Shown here one piece after another: positions 9,069-18,380 of a stretch of DNA of 64,000 nt. The notes under the pieces are model-generated. The model ran no database searches. It saw only the letters and a program-made list of their open reading frames with translations, and had not been told where the DNA came from. The translations under genes were made by a program, and so were the position numbers. The stretch spans positions 2,666,001 through 2,730,000 of the forward strand of contig NZ_CP109273.1 of assembly GCF_045209745.1 (NCBI RefSeq). Direction: 5' to 3'. Position 1 is the first letter of the stretch; the number at the start of each line of letters is the position of its first letter. This DNA comes from Micromonospora sp045209745. Its GTDB lineage: Bacteria > Actinomycetota > Actinomycetes > Mycobacteriales > Micromonosporaceae.

Positions 9069-9430
9069 TGCGCGACGGATACGTGGCCCGTTGGCAGGGC
9101 CGGGAATACCAGGCCAGTCCGGACGGCAATGACATCCGCCTCTACCAGCCCGAGCCGGGCGAGGGCTTCGAGCAGGTCCGCGCGGGCCGGTACGTCCGGG
9201 TGCTGCCGGCCAGCGACATCGAGGACCTGGCGTACGTGCGGACCACCTGCACCTGGCAGGGACAGCCGTTCATCGTGCTCGGCGAGCACGACGCCTGGCT
9301 GCGGGTGGAATACACCGGTGGCCGTTGGCCGGTGGCTGAGGCGATGCGGCTGGAGGTCTTCGACTTCGGCGTCTACCAGGGTTGGGCACCGGCCGCCGAG
9401 GTCACCGACCTGCGGGAGCAGCGGGTCTGA
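9068..9430 (+). CDS. Conserved hypothetical protein beside SseB-domain gene
   Basis: A 120-residue soluble protein beginning MRDGYVARWQGREYQASPDG. It is rich in aromatic and charged residues and has a beta-strand-like pattern (YVRTTCTWQGQPFIVLGEHD). The ATG at 9068 overlaps the TGA of the preceding gene (TGATG), so translation is probably coupled; a GTG at 9065 is an alternative start. No known domain is recognised. The tight coupling suggests it works with the SseB-domain protein. Confidence 0.75.
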   Translation: MRDGYVARWQGREYQASPDGNDIRLYQPEPGEGFEQVRAGRYVRVLPASDIEDLAYVRTTCTWQGQPFIVLGEHDAWLRVEYTGGRWPVAEAMRLEVFDFGVYQGWAPAAEVTDLREQRV

Positions 9431-9434
9431 CCGA

Positions 9435-10367
9435 TCAGGTCTTGGCCCAGCGCAGGATTTCGCCGAGCACCAGTTCTGGTGCCTCCAGGTGCGGAAAGTG
9501 CCCGACCCCGTCGAGCAGTCGCCACTCGTACGGGGCGACGACGTAGCGGCCGGAGCCCAGGGCGGTCCGGGGCAGGGAGGCGACGTCCAGAGCGCCGTGC
9601 AGTTGCAGGGTCGGGGTGGCCAGCGGCTTCTGCATCAGGCGGACGAACCGGTAGCCCTGCAGCCGCAGCAGCGAGCGGAACGCCCAGCGGTACCCCTCCA
9701 TTGCGCAGAACGCGGCCTGCGGGATGCGCATCGCCTCCCGGCACCGCGCGGCGTACGCCTCGAAGTCCGGCCCGGCCACCCAGTGTGGGCCGCCCCAGCG
9801 GTGCAGGATCTCCCCGACGGCCGCCGCGCCGTCCCGGGTCAGCACGTGCTCGTAGCGGGGTAGCTGGAACTTCAGCGCCGGAGTGGAGGCGGCGAACTGC
9901 CCGCGCGGGTCGGCGAAGATGCCGGCGCGCAACCGCAGCGGGTGCGGCGCCCCCAGCACCACCAGCCGGCGGACCAGGGACGGGTGGAACGAGGCCACCG
10001 TCCAGGCCACCAGGCCGCCGACGCCACTGCCGACGATCGTCGCGGACCGTTCACCGAGTGCGCGGATCAGCCCGGCGATGTCGGCGGCGAGGGTGTAGCC
10101 GTCGTACCCCCGGGGTGGTTTGTCGCTGGCGCCGTAGCCGCGCAGGTCGACGGCGACCGCCCGGAAGCCGGCGTCGGCGACCGCCGGCAGCATCTGGTGC
10201 CACGCCCACCAGTGCTCGGGGAAGCCGTGCAGGAAGAGCACCATCGGCCCGGTGCCGGCCTCGACCACATGGAACCGGGTGCCATTGGCGCCGACGAAGC
10301 GGTGCGTCCACGGCCCCTCGGTGAGGACACAGGACTCGTCGACGACTCCGCCGCGCTGGTCGGTCAT
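9435..10367 (-). CDS. Alpha/beta hydrolase (epoxide hydrolase-like) with Gly at the nucleophile position
   Basis: A 310-residue alpha/beta hydrolase with the oxyanion motif HGFPEHWWAWH, the DLRGYGASDKPP motif, the acid Asp261 (LHGALDVASLP) and the catalytic His290 (DGVGHFPHLE), all typical of epoxide hydrolases and haloalkane dehalogenases. The nucleophile elbow, normally VGHDWGG, reads VGSGVGG, so residue 115 is Gly where the Asp nucleophile is expected. The codons (ggc agt ggc gtc ggc) are unambiguous. It either uses another residue (Ser114 is adjacent) or is not a classical hydrolase. The ATG at 10367 gives the usual N-terminus. Confidence 0.85.
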   Translation of the reverse strand: MTDQRGGVVDESCVLTEGPWTHRFVGANGTRFHVVEAGTGPMVLFLHGFPEHWWAWHQMLPAVADAGFRAVAVDLRGYGASDKPPRGYDGYTLAADIAGLIRALGERSATIVGSGVGGLVAWTVASFHPSLVRRLVVLGAPHPLRLRAGIFADPRGQFAASTPALKFQLPRYEHVLTRDGAAAVGEILHRWGGPHWVAGPDFEAYAARCREAMRIPQAAFCAMEGYRWAFRSLLRLQGYRFVRLMQKPLATPTLQLHGALDVASLPRTALGSGRYVVAPYEWRLLDGVGHFPHLEAPELVLGEILRWAKT

Positions 10368-10589
10368 GGCAGACAGCCTAGGACCCGATTGCCGCCGACG
10401 ACCCCGGCGGTCGCGTTGAACAGGGGAAAGCCCGGGGTTGTCCCCTACCCGGCGGGAGGCGCCGAAGTGCGGGGTCACCGCGCGACGATGCGGGCGCGGA
10501 CGCCCGGGCCGCAGTCGACCTCGGACGATCGGGCCGCGATGCGGAGGGTGACGAAGCTGCCCACGGCAAGGTCACCGGCTCGACAACGG

Positions 10590-10624
10590 GCGACGCCCGG
10601 GCAGGTGACCTGCCCGGGCGTCGC
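10590..10624 (-). terminator. Strong hairpin terminator of the first M6 protease gene
   Basis: A perfect 16-bp GC-rich stem (10590-10605 with 10609-10624) around a 3-nt loop, beginning 21 nt after the stop codon of the M6 protease gene on the reverse strand. There is no long U-tract, as is common in actinomycetes. Confidence 0.8.
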
Positions 10625-10645
10625 TGGTTGGTGCGGGATCAGTGG

Positions 10646-13066
10646 TCAGCTGATCCGGATCTTCATCGTGGTGCCGTCCTGCTCCAGAACCTTGATCTTG
10701 ACACCGGCCGCGGGGAGCTTGACGCCGTGGTTCGGCAGCTCCTCGTAGAAGTACTTCTTGGTGTCGTCGAACAGCGGCGCAGCATCCTGACCGCGGATGT
10801 ACTGCGGCTGGCTGTTGAGGTGCAGGGTGAACGAGTCGGCCTTGTTCAGGCTGAACGGTGCGTCGTACACCTGGACGCGGGCACGCCACGGAGCGCCGGT
10901 CAGGTTGTAGATCGGGCGCGGGTGCGCGTCGATGTACAGGTTGCGACCCTCACCCGGGTGGGCGACCGTGTTGTTGTCCGTCCAGCGGGTGTTCCAGTAC
11001 GAGATGAGCAGACCCTCCTGGTACGCGTAGTGGTCCACCCAGTCGGGGCGGGTGTTCGCGTAGCCGAAGAAGTACGGGCCCGTCTTCAGGTACTTGTCGT
11101 ACGACACGTACGACCGGTTGCCGGCGATGTAGAAGTTGTCGAACAGGCGGCTGTAGCTCGCGCCCACGGCCTGCCAGCCATTGAGCGCCCAGCCGGCGTT
11201 CGCGTTCTCGGCACCGTCGCTGAACACCGTCTGGCCGTCAGCCGTCACGGTGATCGCGTCACCGAAGAAGCCGCCTGCGGCGAGGCCACCGTCGGTGACG
11301 TAGTGCAGGCGAACCTGGGCCGCCTTGCCGGCGAGCGAGTTGAGCGGGATGTTGATGTCCGCCCACGCGCCGTTGCTGGTGCCGTCGAGGGCCGGGCGGC
11401 CGGCACCGTCGACACCGATCGGCTGGCCGTTGACCGTGCCGTCCAGGTCGGTCCAGGTCTGACCGCCGTCCGTCGACGCCTCGAAGTAGAGGAAGTCGTA
11501 GTTCTTCTCGATGCTGTACTTGCCCTTCAGCGACAGTGCCGCCGAGGACTTGCCGGTGAGGTCGAACGTCCTCGTCATGGTCTGGTTGAGGTTGTTGTCG
11601 TTACCGGAGAAGTACTGCTTCGAGCCCTCGAAGGGTGCGCCGTAGTTGAAGGTGTATTCCCGCTTCGGCAGCACGACCACGGCGGCCTGTGCTTCCTTCG
11701 AGTTGAATTCCTGCGGGCCGAGCTTCAGCGTCTGCTTCTGCCCCGCCACGACGACCTCGTAGTCGAGCCAGCCGAGCTGGAGCTTGTTCCACGCACCGAG
11801 GTCGCCGCCGCGGTCGCCGATGCCCTGGTCGTTCTTGGCACCGAGCCGGCTCTGGGCCATCAGGGTCCAGTGCTCGTTGTTGTTGTCCGCCGGTCCGTAG
11901 TCGTCCGGCAGGCCCAGGTCGTGGCCGTACTCGTGGTAGAAGACGCTGCGGCCACCGTTTTCCGGCTGGATCGTGTAGTCGCGGATCCAGACGCCGGTGT
12001 TGCCGATCTGGGTGCCACCGATCGGGAAGTTCGGCGGGCCGACGGGCGAGCTGTTGAAGGCCGACCAGCGGTGGCTCCAGATGGCGTCCTCACCCTGCTG
12101 CGGGTCACCGTCGGCCTGGTCGCCGCCGGAGTGGACGATCTGGAAGTGGTCGATGTAGCCGTCCGGCTCGTTGAAGTCGCCGTCGCCGTCGTAGTCGAAC
12201 CGGTCCCACTGGTCGTAGGAGCGCATCTCCTCGGCGATCTGCGCGTCCGTCCGGCCCTTGGCCTTCTGGTCGGCGACCCACTGGTTGGCGGCGTCGCGGA
12301 TCAGAGCCCAGGTGTTCGAGCAGACGCTGTCGCCGCAGACGGCGGGGTCGCCGGTCGGGTCGTCGTCGGCCTTCGGGTCGTCGGAGCGACCGTAGCGGGC
12401 CTCGTTGTACCGGACCTTGACCCAGTCGGTCACCTGGCCGTCGACCGTGTAGCGACCCGAGGACTGAGCCTCGTAGTACTGCTTCAGCGACTCGTCGCCC
12501 GGGTTGGTCCCGAAGTAGATCTGGCGGAAGTGCTCCGGGCTGAAGTCCGGCTGCCAGATCGTGGAGTTGTCCACGGCCCGGTTGGGCTGCGGGATCTTGT
12601 TGTGCAGCGGCCCGTCGAACGTCGCCGGTCCGGCAATGTTCGGGTTCAAGTCCTTGTCCGGATAGGACGGGTGCCGCTCGTCACCGAACTCAGCCAGGAT
12701 CACGAAGATCTTGTCGGTCCGCTCACGCTTGAGCTCGACGTACTGGTCCTTGGTCTTCTTTGCGCCAGCGGCGGTGCGGGCGTTGGCACCCGTCTCGCTC
12801 GCCTTGCCGACCTTGACAACCGTGCTTCCGTTGCGCTCGATCGGCTTGCTGCGACCGCTCAACACGTCGCTGAGACCCTGCTGACGCAGCGCGCGGCGCT
12901 TGTCCTCGAGCTTGTCGGGGAGTTCGTCCTTCAGCGCCTGCGGTTCGGCAGTGGCAGGTGCTGCTGCCGGCAGTTTGGGCTGGGGCGCCGCCGAGGCGGA
13001 CGGGCCGTAAACCAGCCCCGTCGCCGTCAGCGAGAGCCCGAGCAGACCCACTGCGACTTTGCGCAC
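10646..13066 (-). CDS. Secreted M6 family metalloprotease (immune inhibitor A-like), copy 1
   Basis: An 806-residue secreted protease. The N-terminus is a signal peptide (VRKVAVGLLGLSLTATGLVY..SASA), then a propeptide rich in Lys and Glu. The catalytic domain holds the zinc motif HEYGHDLGLPD with His378, Glu379 and His382. A C-terminal half with MAM/jelly-roll-like stretches (YDFLYFEASTDGGQTW) follows. This is the plan of immune inhibitor A (M6) peptidases, which degrade extracellular proteins. The GTG at 13066 is preceded by GGAGG with 6-nt spacing and starts the signal peptide exactly; longer N-termini are unlikely. A paralogue lies directly upstream in the same direction, but each has its own terminator, so they are separately transcribed. 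Confidence 0.9.
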   Translation of the reverse strand: MRKVAVGLLGLSLTATGLVYGPSASAAPQPKLPAAAPATAEPQALKDELPDKLEDKRRALRQQGLSDVLSGRSKPIERNGSTVVKVGKASETGANARTAAGAKKTKDQYVELKRERTDKIFVILAEFGDERHPSYPDKDLNPNIAGPATFDGPLHNKIPQPNRAVDNSTIWQPDFSPEHFRQIYFGTNPGDESLKQYYEAQSSGRYTVDGQVTDWVKVRYNEARYGRSDDPKADDDPTGDPAVCGDSVCSNTWALIRDAANQWVADQKAKGRTDAQIAEEMRSYDQWDRFDYDGDGDFNEPDGYIDHFQIVHSGGDQADGDPQQGEDAIWSHRWSAFNSSPVGPPNFPIGGTQIGNTGVWIRDYTIQPENGGRSVFYHEYGHDLGLPDDYGPADNNNEHWTLMAQSRLGAKNDQGIGDRGGDLGAWNKLQLGWLDYEVVVAGQKQTLKLGPQEFNSKEAQAAVVVLPKREYTFNYGAPFEGSKQYFSGNDNNLNQTMTRTFDLTGKSSAALSLKGKYSIEKNYDFLYFEASTDGGQTWTDLDGTVNGQPIGVDGAGRPALDGTSNGAWADINIPLNSLAGKAAQVRLHYVTDGGLAAGGFFGDAITVTADGQTVFSDGAENANAGWALNGWQAVGASYSRLFDNFYIAGNRSYVSYDKYLKTGPYFFGYANTRPDWVDHYAYQEGLLISYWNTRWTDNNTVAHPGEGRNLYIDAHPRPIYNLTGAPWRARVQVYDAPFSLNKADSFTLHLNSQPQYIRGQDAAPLFDDTKKYFYEELPNHGVKLPAAGVKIKVLEQDGTTMKIRIS

Positions 13067-13125
13067 GTGGTACCTCCGGTGTGAGGGAACCGGCCCAACG
13101 GGGGTACAGGCCGGTGGGAGAACGA

Positions 13126-13139
13126 TCCCACTAGTGGGA
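13126..13139. promoter_or_regulatory. 14-bp perfect palindrome upstream of M6 protease copy 1
   Basis: tcccactagtggga is a perfect palindrome 60 nt upstream of the GTG start of the M6 protease at 13066. It is a candidate operator; no matching regulator can be named from sequence alone. The 330-nt intergenic stretch 13067-13396 also contains the terminator at 13325-13358 and nothing else that I recognise. Confidence 0.4.
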
Positions 13140-13324
13140 CCAATGGTGAACTTAGACACTGGCGGGACGGGTGGGAAGACGCTCGCGTCGATTTGTTGCA
13201 AGATTTTGTTGGGAATGCTTTTCACCGTCACACACCCGCGCTTCATCAGCCACGGCTGACCAGCGGGGACCGGGCGCCAAGGTATGCAACGACTATTATC
13301 GATCGATTTGATCGACCTGAGACA

Positions 13325-13358
13325 GTGGGGCCGGTGGCGTCTCCGCCACCGGCCCCAC
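13325..13358 (-). terminator. Hairpin terminator of the second M6 protease gene
   Basis: A perfect 15-bp stem (13325-13339 with 13344-13358) with a TCTC loop lies 39 nt beyond the stop of the M6 gene ending at 13397. It separates the two protease genes into independent transcripts. Confidence 0.85.
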
Positions 13359-13396
13359 CGACCCCGCTGTTGTCAGTTACTGCTGAGCAGAAACTG

Positions 13397-16192
13397 TCAC
13401 TTCTTCGCCGGGGTCACGTAGATCGTGGCCGACGAGTTGTCCCCTGCCGCCTTTTTGACGGTGAGCGAGACGCCGTAGTTCACGCCCTGGTCGCCGGGGT
13501 TACCGGTGCCCAGCACGATCGCGCCGCCGCCCAGGGTGACGCCGTAGAACTGCGGCGCCGGGCTGCCGTCCGGGTGGGTGACCCGGGTGGTGTACGGCGC
13601 GTTGTTGCGCGACGGCAGGACCACCGACGCGTCGTTGTCCCGGGCGTAGGCAGCACCATCGCGCATCTCGATGCCCGGGTACCAGCCCTTGGCGTCGGTG
13701 AAGGACTTCACCGACGCCTGCGCCTTGAACTTCGTGCAGTACGCGCTGTACGGCTCGCCCGCCGCCTCCAGGCACTCCGTGAAGGGGTACGTCTTCTGGA
13801 GTCCGAACGCCGCGTTGGACGACTGTGGACGGCTGGGCAGGTTGTCCGTCACCGACGGGTCCTTCTCCGCCGCCCTGCCGGTGCGCCGGTACGGGTCGAA
13901 GTGCGAGTCGACGATGAGCAACCCGCCCTTCGCGCCGTAGCTGGGCAGTGCGGTCATCTGCCCGGTGACGTGGTTGACGTTGCCGAGGGCGGTGTCCCGG
14001 TACCAGACCAGCATGCCCGGCGCGTTGTAGGAGATCCGGTCGACCTTCCACGCCTCGTGCGAGTAGATCGTGTCGTAGGCGTACTTCAGGCCCTTGTCGA
14101 AGCCGTCGAAGTTGCGCCACTCCGCCAGGTAGTACTGGGCGTGGATCTCGGTGCCGCTGGAGACCTTCCAGCCCGCCCCGGTGGTGTCGGTGAAGGTGCC
14201 GCCGGTGGCGGTCCAGCCGTTGGCGCCGCCCTCGACGTCGTCACTCCAGGTGGTGGTGCCGCCGCCGGTGACCGAGAAGTCGTCGGCGAACCAGTTGCGC
14301 TCCTCGAACGCCGCGTCGGTGGCCTGCCGCAGCCGCACCTGCACGGTCGTCCCGGCGTACGCCGACAGGTCGAGGTAGTCGTGGCGCCAGCCGTCGGTGC
14401 TGCCGGTCAGGCCGTACTTCTTGCCGCCGAAGTCGGTCATCCGGCCGTTCGGGTCCGGGTAGCCGTCGGGCGTGGTGACCACGGTGCCGCCCTCGGCGTA
14501 CACCTTCTGCTCGGTCCAGGTCGCGCCGCCGTCGGTCGACAGCTCGACGAAGCCGAAGTCCCAGTCATCCTCGATGATGTAGTTGTTCCACATCCAGAAC
14601 TTGGCGTCGGCGGCGGCCGGCACGTCGACCGAGCGGCTCAACTTGACGTCGGCCCAGCTCTGGTCGTTGTTGCTGTGCCACATCTTGGTGCCGCTGTGCG
14701 GCGTGGCCAGCGTGGTGATCTTGTCCGGCAGGTCGACCTTGATGCCGTCCTCGGCGTCGATCGGCGTACGCGAGCTCTGCCCGAGCTTGACCTCACGCGG
14801 GTTCGAGCCGGGGCGGATGGTCAGCGGGTCGGCCCAGCCGAGCACCCACTTGTCCCAGATGCCCATGTGCGTCGGCAGCGCCTGGAAGATCTCACCCGAG
14901 TGTGAGCCCGAGGCCATCAGGTCCCAGAAGTCGATGTCGGAGTCGGCGTTGCCGGACGTGTCGTAGAGGTCCGGCAGGCCCAGGTCGTGGCCGAACTCGT
15001 GGGCGAAGACGCCGACACCGGCGTCCTCCGGCTGCACGATGTAGTTCGATACCTTCAGGTTGGTGCCCGGGATGTTGTAGCCACCCGGAACCGAGGAGGA
15101 GTGCGCCCAGACGGCGTACACGCCCTGGTCGCCGCCGCCGCGCGACTTGCCCTGGCCGGCGTGCACCAGCACCAGGTGGTCGATCACGCCGTCCGGCTCG
15201 AAGAGGTTGCCGTCACCGTCGCGGTCGGCCTGGTCCTCGATGTCGTAGTCGGCCCAGGGGAAGCTCGGGTCCTTCGCGGCGAGCGCGGTGATCGCGTCGG
15301 CCGCCAGCCGGCCGGCGCCAGCCGGGTTGTCCGGGTGGCCGTTCATCGACTGCTGCCGGCCGGGGACCCAGTTGCCGTTCGCGTCCTGGGTGCAGCGGTT
15401 GGCGGCGTACCAGCCCTCCGAGTGCGGCACGGTGATCCACGGGCTGGCCTGCCCGTCCACCGTGTACGCGTTCTTGGACATCTCCAGGTACATGTTGTGC
15501 ATGGTGCGACCGGACAGGTCGACGCCCTTCTTGCCGTCCGGGCCCTTCAGGTCCTTGCGGACCCGCTCGGTGATGCCCTGCTTGCTGTAGAGCATCTTGT
15601 CGTAGTGCGACGGCGAGAAGTCCGGCACCCACATCGAGTTGTTGTCCTCGTGCGGCAGCGTCGCCGGGTTCGCGATGTTGTTGTGCTTCGGGCCGTTCTG
15701 CACGGTGCCGGGAACGCAGCTGCGGTCCTCGAACACCGTCTTGGGGACCATCACGCCGGTGAAGTCGTCGTTCGCCTTGTCGTTGAACTCCACCAGCAGC
15801 GTGAGCAGCTTCGCCGTCTGCGTGGTCGGCGCCTTCTTGAACTTCCGGGGGTTCTTGCCCGTCTTGATCGACTCAGCTTCGACCTTGGCCAACTGGCGGG
15901 CCGTCACGGGGTTGCCCCGAGCGTGCTTCTGGTCGAACGCGCGCGCGGAGTCCACGGCAGGGGTGTAGACGCCGCCCTTGCCCTTGACCTCGCGGCCGGC
16001 GGTGTCCGGCTGCACCTCGGGCTCGGCGTAGTTGATGTAGTACTCGTCGGCCCCGATCACCGCCCGGGGGGTGCCGGACGACGACTGAGCGGCCGCGCTG
16101 CCAGTCACGGTCAGTGACGTGGCTGCGAGGGCGATGACGGGCAACGCGACGAGTAGTCGTCGGCGCGACCCCGGATGGGAGTTTCTGTTCAT
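13397..16192 (-). CDS. Secreted M6 family metalloprotease (immune inhibitor A-like), copy 2
   Basis: A 931-residue paralogue of the downstream protease. It has an Arg-rich signal peptide (MNRNSHPGSRRRLLVALPVI..) ending near GSAAAQ and a propeptide. The zinc motif is VFAHEFGHDLGLPDLYDT, with His398, Glu399 and His402. The C-terminal region has repeated beta-sandwich-like sequences (DWDFGFVELSTDGGATW). GGAG 5 nt before the ATG at 16192 supports this start. Like copy 1 it should be exported and act outside the cell. Sequence similarity to copy 1 is clear around the zinc motif and the STDGG..TW motif, but the propeptides differ, so it is an old duplication. Confidence 0.9.
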   Translation of the reverse strand: MNRNSHPGSRRRLLVALPVIALAATSLTVTGSAAAQSSSGTPRAVIGADEYYINYAEPEVQPDTAGREVKGKGGVYTPAVDSARAFDQKHARGNPVTARQLAKVEAESIKTGKNPRKFKKAPTTQTAKLLTLLVEFNDKANDDFTGVMVPKTVFEDRSCVPGTVQNGPKHNNIANPATLPHEDNNSMWVPDFSPSHYDKMLYSKQGITERVRKDLKGPDGKKGVDLSGRTMHNMYLEMSKNAYTVDGQASPWITVPHSEGWYAANRCTQDANGNWVPGRQQSMNGHPDNPAGAGRLAADAITALAAKDPSFPWADYDIEDQADRDGDGNLFEPDGVIDHLVLVHAGQGKSRGGGDQGVYAVWAHSSSVPGGYNIPGTNLKVSNYIVQPEDAGVGVFAHEFGHDLGLPDLYDTSGNADSDIDFWDLMASGSHSGEIFQALPTHMGIWDKWVLGWADPLTIRPGSNPREVKLGQSSRTPIDAEDGIKVDLPDKITTLATPHSGTKMWHSNNDQSWADVKLSRSVDVPAAADAKFWMWNNYIIEDDWDFGFVELSTDGGATWTEQKVYAEGGTVVTTPDGYPDPNGRMTDFGGKKYGLTGSTDGWRHDYLDLSAYAGTTVQVRLRQATDAAFEERNWFADDFSVTGGGTTTWSDDVEGGANGWTATGGTFTDTTGAGWKVSSGTEIHAQYYLAEWRNFDGFDKGLKYAYDTIYSHEAWKVDRISYNAPGMLVWYRDTALGNVNHVTGQMTALPSYGAKGGLLIVDSHFDPYRRTGRAAEKDPSVTDNLPSRPQSSNAAFGLQKTYPFTECLEAAGEPYSAYCTKFKAQASVKSFTDAKGWYPGIEMRDGAAYARDNDASVVLPSRNNAPYTTRVTHPDGSPAPQFYGVTLGGGAIVLGTGNPGDQGVNYGVSLTVKKAAGDNSSATIYVTPAKK

Positions 16193-16362
16193 GCCACTCC
16201 GTTTCTCGGCAGAGGACGTCGGCCGGTCGCGGTGTGCGGTGAGGCGCATCGAGACCGCCCGGCCAGCGTGAAACTAAATGACAAACATCCCGTGCGGCGG
16301 GATCGTGATCGATGCGTTATCCGTCGATTGCTGTGCTGCGGGCGTACCTCCACAAAAGACAA

Positions 16363-16398
16363 CGGTGGGTGACGGTCCGTCCGGACCGCCACCCACCG
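16363..16398 (-). terminator. Terminator of acsA
   Basis: A 17-bp stem with one mismatch (16363-16379 with 16382-16398) lies 18 nt after the acsA stop on the reverse strand. It is followed on that strand by a T-rich stretch (ttgtcttttg), a good intrinsic terminator. Confidence 0.85.
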
Positions 16399-16415
16399 CT
16401 GGGGTACGCCTACCG

Positions 16416-18380
16416 TCAGTCCTCGTCGGACTTCGCGCCGCTCATCCCCGAGGAGATCAGGTCCATCACCGACGAGTCCTGCAACGTGGTCACGTCGCCC
16501 AGTGACCGGTTTTCCGCGACGTCCCGCAGCAGCCGGCGCATGATCTTGCCGGAGCGGGTCTTCGGCAGCTCCGCCACCAGCATGATCTGCCGCGGCTTGG
16601 CGATCGGGCCGAGCGTCTTCGACACGTGGTTGCGCAGGTCGGCGATGAGCTGCTCACCCGCCTCGCCAGCGATGTCCGTGCTGCCGCGCGGAATGGCGAA
16701 CGCGACGATCGCCTGACCGGTGGTCGGGTCGGTCGCACCGACGACCGCCGCCTCGGCAACCGACGGGTGCGACACCAACGCCGACTCCACCTCGGTCGTC
16801 GAGATGTTGTGCCCGGACACCAACATCACGTCGTCCACCCGGCCGAGCAGCCAGATGTGCCCGTCGTTGTCCTTCTTCGCCCCGTCACCAGCGAAGTACA
16901 TGCCCTGGAACCGCGACCAGTACGTGTCGATGAACCGGTCGTCGTCACCCCAGATGGTGCGCAGCATCGCCGGCCACGGCTCGCGCAGCACCAGGTAGCC
17001 CCCACCACCGTTCGGCACCGACTGGCCCTGGTCGTCCACCACGTCCGCCACGATGCCCGGCAGCGGAGTCATCGCCGAACCCGGCTTGGCCGCGGTCACC
17101 CCGGGCAGCGGGGAGATCATGATGGCGCCCGTCTCCGTCTGCCACCAGGTGTCCACGACCGGCAGCTCGCCCCGGCCGACGTGCTGCCGATACCAGATCC
17201 ACGCCTCCGGGTTGATCGGCTCACCGACGCTGCCCAGCAGCCGCAGCGACGACAGGTCGAAGCCGGCCGGAATGTCGTCGCCCCACTTCATCATCGTCCG
17301 GATCAGGGTGGGGGCGGTGTAGAGGATGCTGACGCCGTACTTGTCGACGATCTCCCAGAACCGGCCCTTGTGCGGGGTGTCCGGGGTGCCCTCGTACATC
17401 ACCTGGGTGGCGCCGTTGGAGAGCGGGCCATACACGATGTAGGAGTGCCCGGTGACCCAGCCGATGTCCGCGGTGCACCAGTAGACGTCCGTCTCCGGCT
17501 TCAGGTCGAAGACCGCGTGCGTCGTGTACGACGTCTGGGTGAGGTAGCCGCCGGTGGTGTGCAGGATGCCCTTCGGCCGGGCCGTCGTGCCGCTGGTGTA
17601 GAGGATGAACAGCGGGTGCTCGGCGTCGAACGCCTGCGCGGTGTGCTCGGCGGGCGCGGTCTCCACCGTCTCGTGCCACCAGCGGTCCTTCGCCGACCAG
17701 GCGACGTCCTCGCCGGTGCGGCGGACCACCAGCACGTGCTCGATCGACGGGCAGTTGGCCACCGCCTCGTCCACCGTCGGCTTCAGCGCCGACGGCTTGC
17801 CCCGCCGGTAACCACCGTCCGCGGTGATCACCACCTTGGCGCTGGCGTCCTGGATGCGGTTGGTCAGTGCGTCGGCGGAGAAGCCGCCGAAGACCACGCT
17901 GTGCGTCGCGCCGATCCGGGCGCAGGCCAGCATCGCGACCGCGGCCTCCGGGATCATCGGCAGGTAGATCGCCACCCGGTCGCCGGCGGTCACGCCCAGC
18001 TCGGTCAGCGCGTTCGCCGCCTGGCAGGTCAGCCTGTGCAGGTCGGCGTACGTGAGGGTGCGGGTGTCGCCCGGCTCGCCCTCCCAGTGGATCGCCACCT
18101 TGTCACCCCGGCCCGCCTCGACGTGCCGGTCCAGGCAGTTGTACGCCACGTTGAGCTGCCCGCCCACGAACCACTTCGCGAACGGTGGGTTCGACCAGTC
18201 GAGCACCTCGTCCCACTTCTTCGACCAGGCCAGACGATCAGCCTGCTTCGCCCAGAAGGCGAGCCGGTCGGCCTCGGCCTCGGCGTACGCGTCGACGGTG
18301 ACGTTGGCGTGCGCGGCAAGTTCGGCCGGCGGGGGGAACTGGCGCGTCTCGTTCAGCAGATTTGCCAATGCCTCGCTCAT
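16416..18380 (-). CDS. acsA: Acetyl-CoA synthetase (AMP-forming)
   Basis: A 654-residue acyl-adenylate enzyme that makes acetyl-CoA from acetate, ATP and CoA. Visible motifs are the P-loop-like LYTSGTTARPKGILHTTGGY (with Ala where many have Gly, as is frequent in actinobacteria), VDTWWQTETG, and the hinge GRVDDVMLVSGHNISTTEVE. Near the C-terminus PKTRSGKIMRRLLRD carries the catalytic Lys that is the known site of regulatory acetylation in this family. The ATG at 18380 has GAGGAG 8 nt upstream. It is divergent from the Fic-like gene, sharing a 295-nt intergenic region (18381-18675) in which I see no clear promoter elements. Confidence 0.95.
   Translation of the reverse strand: MSEALANLLNETRQFPPPAELAAHANVTVDAYAEAEADRLAFWAKQADRLAWSKKWDEVLDWSNPPFAKWFVGGQLNVAYNCLDRHVEAGRGDKVAIHWEGEPGDTRTLTYADLHRLTCQAANALTELGVTAGDRVAIYLPMIPEAAVAMLACARIGATHSVVFGGFSADALTNRIQDASAKVVITADGGYRRGKPSALKPTVDEAVANCPSIEHVLVVRRTGEDVAWSAKDRWWHETVETAPAEHTAQAFDAEHPLFILYTSGTTARPKGILHTTGGYLTQTSYTTHAVFDLKPETDVYWCTADIGWVTGHSYIVYGPLSNGATQVMYEGTPDTPHKGRFWEIVDKYGVSILYTAPTLIRTMMKWGDDIPAGFDLSSLRLLGSVGEPINPEAWIWYRQHVGRGELPVVDTWWQTETGAIMISPLPGVTAAKPGSAMTPLPGIVADVVDDQGQSVPNGGGGYLVLREPWPAMLRTIWGDDDRFIDTYWSRFQGMYFAGDGAKKDNDGHIWLLGRVDDVMLVSGHNISTTEVESALVSHPSVAEAAVVGATDPTTGQAIVAFAIPRGSTDIAGEAGEQLIADLRNHVSKTLGPIAKPRQIMLVAELPKTRSGKIMRRLLRDVAENRSLGDVTTLQDSSVMDLISSGMSGAKSDED

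Noticed and set aside
10628..13084. Long forward-strand frame (818 codons) opposite the first M6 protease
   Set aside because: It is the antisense shadow of a gene with clear signal peptide, zinc motif and ribosome-binding site. The translated product is Val/Arg-rich with no recognisable domain, typical of GC-rich antisense frames.
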